Part shown: positions 1 to 5,764 of the stretch, one piece after another
Position numbering within the stretch: position 1 is the stretch's first letter
How the letters are laid out: every line of letters begins with the position of its first letter
NCBI GenBank assembly: GCA_020446285.1
Contig: JAGREZ010000135.1
Location: 6,391-13,480 of the forward strand
DNA length: 7,090 bases
From: Geminicoccaceae bacterium
Lineage (GTDB): Bacteria; Pseudomonadota; Alphaproteobacteria; Geminicoccales; Geminicoccaceae
Reading direction: 5' to 3'
Translations under genes and position numbers: made by a program
The notes under the pieces: model-generated
The model's input: the letters and a program-made list of their open reading frames with translations, nothing else
Databases searched by the model: none
What the model was told of the DNA's origin: nothing

Positions 1-155
<155 letters not shown>

Positions 156-169
156 AGTAGTGCATCGAT

Positions 170-196
170 CCAGACAGATCATACGGATCTGTCTGG
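170..196. repeat. Perfect 11-bp inverted repeat (hairpin) after phaA
   Basis: CCAGACAGATC (170-180) and GATCTGTCTGG (186-196) are exact reverse complements around a 5-base loop, ATACG. The structure can extend outwards past a small internal loop through GCATCGA (162-168) pairing with TTGATGC (202-208), with one G-T pair. It lies 14 bases after the phaA stop, so it could end or protect the phaA transcript. No T-run follows it, so it is not a classic intrinsic terminator. A protein-binding site is the alternative. Confidence 0.75.
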
Positions 197-219
197 ACAA
201 ATTGATGCTAAAACAAGGA

Positions 220-266
220 GCTAGTGCTCGGGTGGATGAACGAAGTGAATGCGCCTGAGCACTAGC
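220..266. repeat. Perfect 10-bp inverted repeat with 27-nt loop
   Basis: GCTAGTGCTC (220-229) pairs exactly with GAGCACTAGC (257-266). The stem can continue inwards as GGG (230-232) with CCT (254-256, one G-T pair) and outwards past one mismatch through AGG with CCT (268-270). The roughly 20-base apical loop reads TGGATGAACGAAGTGAATG plus two bases. The shape resembles a REP-like element or a structured RNA, but I recognise no named family. Confidence 0.7.
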
Positions 267-313
267 GCCTCTTCTTCCGGTTTCCGTGCAGAAACGGGAA
301 TCATGATGAATGT

Positions 314-337
314 CGGCGGGTCGGTTGTGGCCCGCCG
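314..337 (+). terminator. GC-rich hairpin, possible weak terminator
   Basis: CGGCGGG (314-320) and CCCGCCG (331-337) are perfect complements around a 10-base loop and are followed by CTTTCC. Only three T residues follow, so termination would be weak or would need other factors. It is the third hairpin downstream of phaA and could separate the phaA and phaB transcripts. Confidence 0.35.
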
Positions 338-555
338 CTTTCCGCTCGTCCACATGTTGCTCATCCTCCACATGATCGGCGGCATCGATGGCCGTCGGGT
401 TCGTGCCGGTGGCCGCGCGGCCTGACCGCATGCTGCCGGTCTTGCGGCCGTTCCCGGACGCGGCTGGCCAGTGGACGTGCATGTTTGTCACATTGTCAGA
501 ACCGTGGCACTCTGGGCTCACTTGGTGTTCAGGGAAGCAGAACAACGTCCAGAAT

Positions 556-560
556 GGGAG
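556..560 (+). promoter_or_regulatory. Ribosome binding site of phaB
   Basis: GGGAG lies 6 bases before the ATG at 567. It decides the start: the in-frame upstream ATG at 471 has no comparable site, and the protein from 567 begins MSRVALVTGG, as expected for a short-chain dehydrogenase. Confidence 0.8.
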
Positions 561-566
561 AAAAGC

Positions 567-1292
567 ATGTCTCGTGTCGCACTCGTCACGGGTGGCAGTC
601 GTGGTATCGGCGCCGCCATTTCGATCGCGCTGAAAGAGGCCGGCTACAAGGTTGCCGCGAACTATGCCGGCAATGACGAGGCGGCCGCCAGATTCAAGGC
701 CGATACCGGGATACCCGTCTACAAATGGTCGGTCGCGGACTATGATGCCTGTGCCGCCGGTATCAGGCAGGTCGAGGCGGATCTGGGCCCGCTCGAGGTT
801 CTCGTCAACAATGCCGGCATCACGCGCGATTCGATGTTCCATCGCATGACGCCCGAACAGTGGAACGAGGTCATCTCGACCAATCTGAGCGGTGTGTTCA
901 ACATGACGCATCCGGCATGGCCCGGAATGCGCGAGCGGAAGTTCGGCCGGATCATCAACATTTCCTCGGTGAACGGCCAGAAGGGACAGGCGGGACAGGC
1001 GAACTATTCCGCCGCCAAGGCCGGCGATATCGGTTTCACCCGCGCGCTCGCCCAGGAAGGTGCGCGCGCCGGCATCACCGTCAATGCCATCTGCCCGGGC
1101 TATATCGGCACCGAAATGGTTCGCGCGATTGACGAGAAGGTTCTCAAGGAACGGATCATCCCGCAGATTCCGGTGGGCCGTCTCGGCGAGCCCGAGGAAA
1201 TCGCCCGCTGTGTCGTGTTCCTTGCGTCCGATGAAGCGGGCTTCCTGACGGGATCCACGATTTCTCCCAACGGCGGCCAGTTCTTCAGCTGA
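567..1292 (+). CDS. phaB: Acetoacetyl-CoA reductase (NADPH-dependent, PHB synthesis)
   Basis: The 241-residue cytoplasmic protein is a complete classical short-chain dehydrogenase/reductase of normal PhaB length. It reduces acetoacetyl-CoA to (R)-3-hydroxybutyryl-CoA, the substrate of PHA synthase. Visible motifs are the cofactor-binding TGGSRGIG at residues 8-15, NNAG at 81-84, N106 in the STNLSG segment, S134, and the active-site Y147 and K151 (YSAAK). The NISSVNGQKGQ segment before the tyrosine and the RLGEPEEIA and NGGQ segments near the C-terminus are typical of PhaB and separate it from FabG, although FabG-like activity cannot be excluded. It follows phaA on the same strand, but across an unusually long 411-bp spacer, so it may have its own promoter. 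A T8-tailed hairpin follows about 108 bases after the stop. Confidence 0.95.
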   Translation: MSRVALVTGGSRGIGAAISIALKEAGYKVAANYAGNDEAAARFKADTGIPVYKWSVADYDACAAGIRQVEADLGPLEVLVNNAGITRDSMFHRMTPEQWNEVISTNLSGVFNMTHPAWPGMRERKFGRIINISSVNGQKGQAGQANYSAAKAGDIGFTRALAQEGARAGITVNAICPGYIGTEMVRAIDEKVLKERIIPQIPVGRLGEPEEIARCVVFLASDEAGFLTGSTISPNGGQFFS

Positions 1293-1303
1293 ACAAGATC
1301 GAA

Positions 1304-1365
1304 GGCAGGCGGCAGGTCCGGACGGCCGTCGGATCGACGGTGTTCGCGACCTGCTGCATCCTGCC
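1304..1365. repeat. Long imperfect inverted repeat after phaB
   Basis: GGCAGG (1304-1309) pairs with CCTGCC (1360-1365), and GCAGGTC (1312-1318) pairs with GACCTGC (1348-1354). The inner region also contains the palindrome GACGGCCGTC (1321-1330). It begins 11 bases after the phaB stop and may stabilise the 3' end of the mRNA or help termination. No T-run follows directly. Confidence 0.5.
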
Positions 1366-1399
1366 TCGCCGAAATCTTCAAACGATATGTCGACGATAT

Positions 1400-1427
1400 G
1401 CGTCGGGCTGACGCCTGTATTTTTTTT
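1400..1427 (+). terminator. Candidate intrinsic terminator of phaB
   Basis: GCGTC (1400-1404) and GACGC (1410-1414) form a 5-bp stem with loop GGGCT. After CTGTA comes a run of eight T residues (1420-1427), the longest T-run in the window. The short stem and the 5-base gap before the T-run make it imperfect. Its position, about 108 bases after phaB with no gene between, supports termination on the plus strand. Confidence 0.5.
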
Positions 1428-1645
1428 CCGGAATCCGGTCAACGTTATGGTATGAAACAGGACAAGCTGAAATTGATCGCTTGCCGGCTGTTTTCACGCT
1501 TACGGCTTGTTTTCCTTTCCGTGCAGACGGCAATGTCAGGGGTTCCCGAAACCTGCCGGTGACACAGGGAATTTCTGCCTGAAGGAAGGGTGTCATTTCG
1601 CGCGGAGCGGGTTTCGTTGCGGTCGCCTCCGTGGCGAAGAGTCGA

Positions 1646-1674
1646 TTGACAGATTTCCATCGAGCTGATGTGAT
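1646..1674 (+). promoter_or_regulatory. Candidate sigma-70-type promoter of the MFS-cyclase unit
   Basis: A perfect -35 hexamer, TTGACA (1646-1651), is followed after 17 bases by TGTGAT (1669-1674), which matches TATAAT at four of six positions. Transcription would start near 1681, leaving a leader of about 80 bases before the MFS start codon. It lies downstream of the candidate phaB terminator, which fits an independent transcription unit. Confidence 0.45.
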
Positions 1675-1763
1675 TTTGTGCGTCGGCAGGGTATTCAACT
1701 CCAGCGCGTTGGCTGAGGCCAGTCGTCAGGAGAACCGGGAAAGGATCCGGCACGAGGGTTCCC

Positions 1764-3095
1764 ATGACCTCCCCATCGGAACAGCGAGATTCGGGTGATT
1801 TCCGGGCGCAACCGGTGCCGGTCGTGCCGCTGGGAGCGGTCTGCGTCCTGTTCGCCATGGGATTCGGCATCCTCGCTCCCGCAATTCCGGTCATGATGGC
1901 CGAATTCGGGATGACCCCTGTCAGTGCTTCCTTTTTCGTGACGGGTTCGTCGGCGGTCATCGCCGTGGCCTGTCTCATATCGGGCTCGCTCGCCGACCGC
2001 GCCGAACTGCGCACGATCCTGTCGGGAGGTCTTGCCGTCTTCATCCTGGGATCCGTTGTCGCGGCGTTCGCGGAGGATTACCGGGTGCTCATCGGTGGCC
2101 GCCTCGTACAGGCCTGCGGTGGTGCGGTGTGCATGACGATGGCACGCCTCGCGGTTCGCCGTTCCTTCAGGCCGAAGGAGACGATGCGTCTTCTCTCCCT
2201 CTTCGCCTTCTGGATGGTCGCTTGTGGCATTCTGGCGTCCGTCATCGGCGGCTGGATGACGGAACTGTCGAGCTGGCGAATGATCTTCGTCTTCGAGATT
2301 TCCTGCGCCCTGATCTGCTGGTTCTTCATCCTTCGCGGCGGCGGCCTGCGGCGCTGTCGCTTCGGCGAGGCGGGACGGCATGGCGCAATGCCCCTTGCGG
2401 CGCGTCTGCGTTCCCTGTGCATTCTCCCTTTCGCCCTGCTCGTGATCCTGCATTCGGCGAGTTCAGCACTGATACTTGCCGAGATCATCTGGATACCGCA
2501 GATCGCCGCCGAACGGTTCGGCATGTCAGCCGGAGCAATCGGCACCTGGCGCATGGTGCTGTCCGTCGCGATGGCCGCCGGCTGCATCATTCCGGCACGG
2601 TTCGCCGCTCTCGCCGAACCGCAGATATTCGCGTATGCGGCCGTCTCCATCCTGGTCATCGGGCTGCCGGTCTTTCTCGCTTCATCGCACACGTTCGACC
2701 ATCCGGCCGGCCTGTTCCTGCCGGCGGCCTTCGTTGCGACTTCCTGCGGGATTCTTCTGGCGCTCGCACCGAGCTGGTGCATGGTGATCGCCTCGACGGC
2801 ACCTGGAACCGGGCTGGGGGTGATGGCTTTCTCGGTCGGATTGCTGTCGTCGGGCCTCGTCCAGCTCGTCACCGTACTGTCTGTGGCGGATGTCGAGACG
2901 ATGCTGGCGACGGCCATGACCGTATCGTGCGGCATCGAGCTTGCCGTCGTCGTGGCATTGTTCCTTTGGATCCGTTCGGGACGAGCGGTCGGCCCGACGA
3001 CCGACATGCCGTCCGCTGATCGGTGGCCGCACGCCCTTCATGCGGAGGACCCGCCAGCCGGTCTGGCGCGCGACAGCGAGCGGGGGGCGGCCTGA
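1764..3095 (+). CDS. MFS transporter, drug:H+ antiporter (DHA1, Bcr/CflA-like) family
   Basis: The 443-residue inner-membrane protein has about 12 hydrophobic segments, roughly at residues 21-41, 53-75, 84-103, 107-128, 143-165, 172-190, 217-245, 258-280, 286-306, 315-337, 343-372 and 381-403. A motif-A-like loop after segment 2 reads GSLADRAELR (74-83). Segment 4 carries GGRLVQACGGA (111-121), with the arginine and glutamine typical of proton antiporters. A motif-C-like glycine-rich segment and SSWRMIF (169-175) follow, as in DHA1 efflux pumps. These features point to proton-driven export of a small molecule; the substrate cannot be read from the sequence. The hydrophilic C-terminal tail (about 404-443) is cytoplasmic. 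The start has GAGGG 5 bases upstream. The stop overlaps the next gene's ATG as TGATG, so the downstream cyclase is probably translationally coupled. Confidence 0.87.
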   Translation: MTSPSEQRDSGDFRAQPVPVVPLGAVCVLFAMGFGILAPAIPVMMAEFGMTPVSASFFVTGSSAVIAVACLISGSLADRAELRTILSGGLAVFILGSVVAAFAEDYRVLIGGRLVQACGGAVCMTMARLAVRRSFRPKETMRLLSLFAFWMVACGILASVIGGWMTELSSWRMIFVFEISCALICWFFILRGGGLRRCRFGEAGRHGAMPLAARLRSLCILPFALLVILHSASSALILAEIIWIPQIAAERFGMSAGAIGTWRMVLSVAMAAGCIIPARFAALAEPQIFAYAAVSILVIGLPVFLASSHTFDHPAGLFLPAAFVATSCGILLALAPSWCMVIASTAPGTGLGVMAFSVGLLSSGLVQLVTVLSVADVETMLATAMTVSCGIELAVVVALFLWIRSGRAVGPTTDMPSADRWPHALHAEDPPAGLARDSERGAA

Positions 3096-4432
3096 TGCGT
3101 TCCTTTCCGGGCGATCGCGGGGGCATTTCCGGAGTTCTGGAGCCGGACCTCGTGAAGCCGCCGGGATGGCCGGAGATGCTCCTTCCGCTCCTGTGCTTCT
3201 CCGTGAGCGATCACCTCGTATGGTACAATCGCGACATCGCGTCCGACATACTCGACGAAGACGTCCGCAGCTGGATCGGTGTTCATCTGAGCAGGATCAG
3301 CCGTGCCGTTCCCTCGCTGGCGCAATGCCGGGGCGGATGTCCGGGCGGGCGCGAGGGCTACTCGCTGTTCCTCGGCGAGCACGTCACCGACAGGAACCTG
3401 CCACCCGTCATTCTCTACAGCTTCAAGCCGCGCGTCTCGTCGGATGGTTCCTATTTCATCGCAGTCTCCAACAATCCGGGCGGAGCGCTGCGACCGCTGC
3501 AGGAGAGGCGGCAGATCCGGTCATCGGTGCCGGCCATCGATTCGTCGTTCAGCATGCTGCAGAGCCTCGAACTGTATCAATGGCATCTGGATCACAGGAC
3601 CGGACGGCTGGAGATCTGCGATGCGCTCGCAGCCTTTCTCGGGATGCCGGAGGATCCGATGATCGCCTGCAACCCCTACGTCCATCTCGAAGTGATTCAC
3701 GAGTCCGACAGGGCCGCGGTTCATTCCGCCGGCAGCGACGCGATCGAATTCGGACGGCCGTACGACATCACCTACCGCATCTGGACCGCATCCGGTGAGC
3801 TCGCGCTGGCGCGCTCCATCTGCGGCTCGGTCATCACGCCCGGAACGAGTGCGGCACGGCTTTCGGGAACCACGATGATCATGCCGCATGTCTCCGCGGA
3901 CATCGAACGGAGTTTCCACGATTCACTCACGGGTCTTCTCAACCGCCACATGTTCGACCGCGATCTCGAAGCCTGTTTCCAGAACGGTCGGAAGGACAGG
4001 CGGTTCTCGTTCGCCCTCGCGCTTTGCGATCTCGACGACCTCAAGCTGGTCAATGATCTCCTCGGCCATGCCGTCGGTGACCAGTATCTGCAACTCGCCG
4101 GGGCGAGGCTGTCGGAAATGGCGAGGGCGGACATCAATGCCTATCGTATCGGCGGCGACGAGTTCGCGTTGATCTTCAGCGGCAATCAGGGCATCCGCCA
4201 TGCCCGGGCCCAGGTCCGGATGATGCAGCAGGAATTCAATCTCGCGACGCGGGGGCTCTTCGGTTCCGCGCCGGGCCGGTCGGTCGCGGGCATGTCGATC
4301 GGACTGACGGAAGGGCATTGCGACGACCGCAGGGCCTCGCATTGCTATGAACGTGCCGACCGGCTTCTCTACGAGAACAAGCGCGCGCGCAAGAGAACGG
4401 GCCAGGTACCGGGCCCGCTGATCAAGATCTGA
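3095..4432 (+). CDS. Diguanylate cyclase with PAS-like sensor region
   Basis: The 445-residue protein should make cyclic di-GMP from two GTP. The C-terminal GGDEF domain (about 273-435) has DSLTGLLNR (276-284), metal-binding D312, K317 and N320 in the DLDDLKLVND segment, and an intact GGDEF at 353-357. The usual phenylalanine of DxDxFK is leucine (L316). At the inhibitory site the sequence is RADI (344-347) instead of RxxD, so product inhibition may be lost. Residues about 155-250 look like a PAS fold. Residues about 28-125 may be a second, degenerate PAS, and a C78-x3-C82 pair sits there. No membrane segment is evident, so it is probably cytosolic. The start at 3095 is chosen because it overlaps the MFS stop and follows a GAGCGGGGGG stretch (3078-3087); an in-frame start at 3023 lies inside the MFS gene. 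No EAL domain is present. Confidence 0.9.
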   Translation: MRSFPGDRGGISGVLEPDLVKPPGWPEMLLPLLCFSVSDHLVWYNRDIASDILDEDVRSWIGVHLSRISRAVPSLAQCRGGCPGGREGYSLFLGEHVTDRNLPPVILYSFKPRVSSDGSYFIAVSNNPGGALRPLQERRQIRSSVPAIDSSFSMLQSLELYQWHLDHRTGRLEICDALAAFLGMPEDPMIACNPYVHLEVIHESDRAAVHSAGSDAIEFGRPYDITYRIWTASGELALARSICGSVITPGTSAARLSGTTMIMPHVSADIERSFHDSLTGLLNRHMFDRDLEACFQNGRKDRRFSFALALCDLDDLKLVNDLLGHAVGDQYLQLAGARLSEMARADINAYRIGGDEFALIFSGNQGIRHARAQVRMMQQEFNLATRGLFGSAPGRSVAGMSIGLTEGHCDDRRASHCYERADRLLYENKRARKRTGQVPGPLIKI

Positions 4433-4485
4433 GACCTCCGCCCGTATCCCCGCATTGCGGTCATCACGCCCTTTTCAGCATCCTG

Positions 4486-5598
4486 TCAAATCGCCTGATC
4501 CTCGCTTCGCCCGAAGACGAAGGCGAAGCGCTGGTCGATTTCGAAGCCCATGCGCATGCCCACCGCATGCGGGCTGTCGGACGGCTTTCGCAGGGCGATG
4601 GTCGAACCGTTGTCGAGGCGGATGGAGAGATTGCAGGCGGGACCCACCCGGCGGCAGCCGACGATATGTCCGGCAAGACCGTCACCGCGATAGTCGGCGC
4701 GCAAGTGAATGGCTTCGGTGCGGAACAGGATATCCACGTCCTCGCCGTCGCTGCGTTCGGGTGCGGCGATCATGCCGAGCGGCGTGGTGACGAGCCCCCC
4801 CTTGACCCGGCTTGCGAACTTCAGCGTCGGGCCGAAGAAGTTGGCGATGAACTCGTTGGCCGGATCGCGGTACAGCCCGTCGGGAGCCGCGCTCTGCACA
4901 AGGGCACCTTCCTGCATCACATGCACCTTGTCGCCGGCATTCACCGCTTCGTCGGGATCGTGGGTGACCAGAAGTGTCGGTACGCCCGCCTCGCGCAACA
5001 GCCCGAGGATGTGTTCGCGTACCTCCGCCCGAAGGCCGGAATCGAGGGCCGAGAACGGCTCGTCGAGCAGCATGAGGCGAGGGTGCGGGGCGAGGGCACG
5101 GGCAAGCGCCGCGCGCTGCTGTTCACCACCCGAGAGCTGATGCGGGAACTTGTCCGCATGCCGTTCGAGTTCGACCAGCCGAAGAAGCTCGCCCACCCGC
5201 CGGCGTCTTTCGCTCCGGCCCATGCTCTTCAGCCCGAAACCGACATTGGCGGCGATGCTCAGATGCGGGAAAAGGGCGAGATCCTGGAACATGAGCCCGA
5301 TGCGGCGCTGTTCGCAAGGCACGGACATGCCCGGACAGGCAAGCATCTGCCCGCCGAGATGGACCGTGCCCTCCTGCAGGGGAGCGAGGCCGGCAACGAT
5401 GCGCAGGGTCGTCGTCTTGCCGCAGCCGGATGGACCCATCAGACAATGGACCTCGCCGGGCGCCACGGCGAGACTCACATCATCGACCACGCGCGTGTCG
5501 CCATAGCGATGGGTGAGACCCGAAATCTCGAGCCCCGGTCCGGGCTTCCCGCCCGTGCCGGATGTTCCGGCAGTGTTCGCGCCAAAGGCTGTGGACAT
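4486..5598 (-). CDS. fbpC: Ferric iron ABC transporter, ATP-binding protein (FbpC/AfuC type)
   Basis: The 370-residue cytoplasmic ATPase powers import through the inner membrane. All nucleotide-binding motifs are present: Walker A GPSGCGKTT (55-63), Q-loop Q105, signature LSGGEQQR (155-162), Walker B LMLLDEP (175-181), D-loop SALD (183-186) and switch H213. Residues about 255-362 form a C-terminal TOBE-like regulatory domain, as in the Fe3+/spermidine/sulfate-type importers. Ferric iron is inferred from the divergent permease, which resembles FbpB; another substrate such as a phosphonate or thiamine is less likely. The ATG at 5598 has AGGG at 5604-5607. An upstream in-frame TTG at 5613 with a GGAG is a possible alternative adding 5 residues. 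The gene converges with the cyclase, leaving 53 bp between stops, and diverges from the permease rather than following it in an operon. Confidence 0.9.
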   Translation of the reverse strand: MSTAFGANTAGTSGTGGKPGPGLEISGLTHRYGDTRVVDDVSLAVAPGEVHCLMGPSGCGKTTTLRIVAGLAPLQEGTVHLGGQMLACPGMSVPCEQRRIGLMFQDLALFPHLSIAANVGFGLKSMGRSERRRRVGELLRLVELERHADKFPHQLSGGEQQRAALARALAPHPRLMLLDEPFSALDSGLRAEVREHILGLLREAGVPTLLVTHDPDEAVNAGDKVHVMQEGALVQSAAPDGLYRDPANEFIANFFGPTLKFASRVKGGLVTTPLGMIAAPERSDGEDVDILFRTEAIHLRADYRGDGLAGHIVGCRRVGPACNLSIRLDNGSTIALRKPSDSPHAVGMRMGFEIDQRFAFVFGRSEDQAI

Positions 5599-5643
5599 GA
5601 CCGCCCTGCTCAAACCCGCTCCATTCCCTCACGTCTTCATATC

Positions 5644-5654
5644 GGAAATATTCC
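5644..5654. promoter_or_regulatory. Palindrome 1, candidate operator of the iron transporter
   Basis: GGAAATATTCC has GGAA and TTCC arms around ATA. It sits 46 bases upstream of the ATPase start and shares the pattern GGAAAnATTCC with a second palindrome 45 bp away, centre to centre. Placement between two divergent transport genes suggests a binding site for a dimeric regulator. The regulator is not identified. Confidence 0.5.
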
Positions 5655-5686
5655 ACCCGTATCCAGAAGGCGGTGCCATCCGGTGA

Positions 5687-5701
5687 TTGGAAAAATTCCA
5701 A
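5687..5701. promoter_or_regulatory. Palindrome 2, candidate operator of the iron transporter
   Basis: TTGGAAAAATTCCAA has perfect 6-bp arms around AAA. It resembles the general layout of the alphaproteobacterial Irr-type iron control element, recalled as TTnGAA-N3-TTCnAA with A-T at the variable pair, but has G-C there. That resemblance is inference from memory. It lies 63 bases before the likely permease start and could control one or both directions. Confidence 0.5.
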
Positions 5702-5764
5702 GATGGGCTTTCTTCGGCACGCTGCTAAGCAGGGGATGTTCTTTCGGTACGGGAGCGGGACGGT

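Larger units (their letters stand above)
156..566. other. Structured spacer between phaA and phaB
   Basis: This 411-bp stretch has no convincing gene. Its left half (about 161-340) holds a series of inverted repeats listed separately. Its right half contains only short direct repeats: TCCACATG at 349-356 and 367-374, and TTGTCA at 485-490 and 493-498. An open frame runs into phaB from base 471, but it lacks a good ribosome binding site and adds 32 residues not expected for the family. I could not identify a convincing -35/-10 pair for phaB here. Confidence 0.6.
1293..1763. other. Spacer between phaB and the MFS gene
   Basis: This 471-bp stretch has no supported gene. It holds a long imperfect hairpin just after phaB, a hairpin with a T8 tail, and a candidate promoter, all listed separately. 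There is a direct repeat CGATATG at 1383-1389 and 1394-1400. A 36-codon frame (ATG 1452 to TGA 1562) has no ribosome binding site and was not called. The composition is richer in A and T than the flanking genes, as expected for regulatory DNA. Confidence 0.6.

Noticed and set aside
278..298. Imperfect hairpin around CCGGTTTC and GAAACGGG
   Set aside because: It has one mismatch and no T-run, and is not distinguishable from chance in GC-rich DNA.
485..521. TTGTCA hexamers as a possible -35 box for phaB
   Set aside because: No acceptable -10 hexamer lies 16-18 bases downstream of either copy.
471..566. Upstream 32-residue extension of phaB
   Set aside because: It has no suitable ribosome binding site, while the ATG at 567 has GGGAG and gives the usual SDR N-terminus.
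1452..1562. Small 36-codon open frame upstream of the MFS gene
   Set aside because: It has no Shine-Dalgarno sequence, no recognisable features, and lies upstream of the candidate promoter.
1445..2453. Minus-strand frames overlapping the start of the MFS gene
   Set aside because: Low-complexity charged translations lie antisense to a clear 12-segment membrane protein.
4450..4460. Short hairpin CCGCATTGCGG between the convergent cyclase and ATPase genes
   Set aside because: A 4-bp stem followed only by TCATCACGCCCTTTT is too weak to call as a terminator, though its position is suitable for one.
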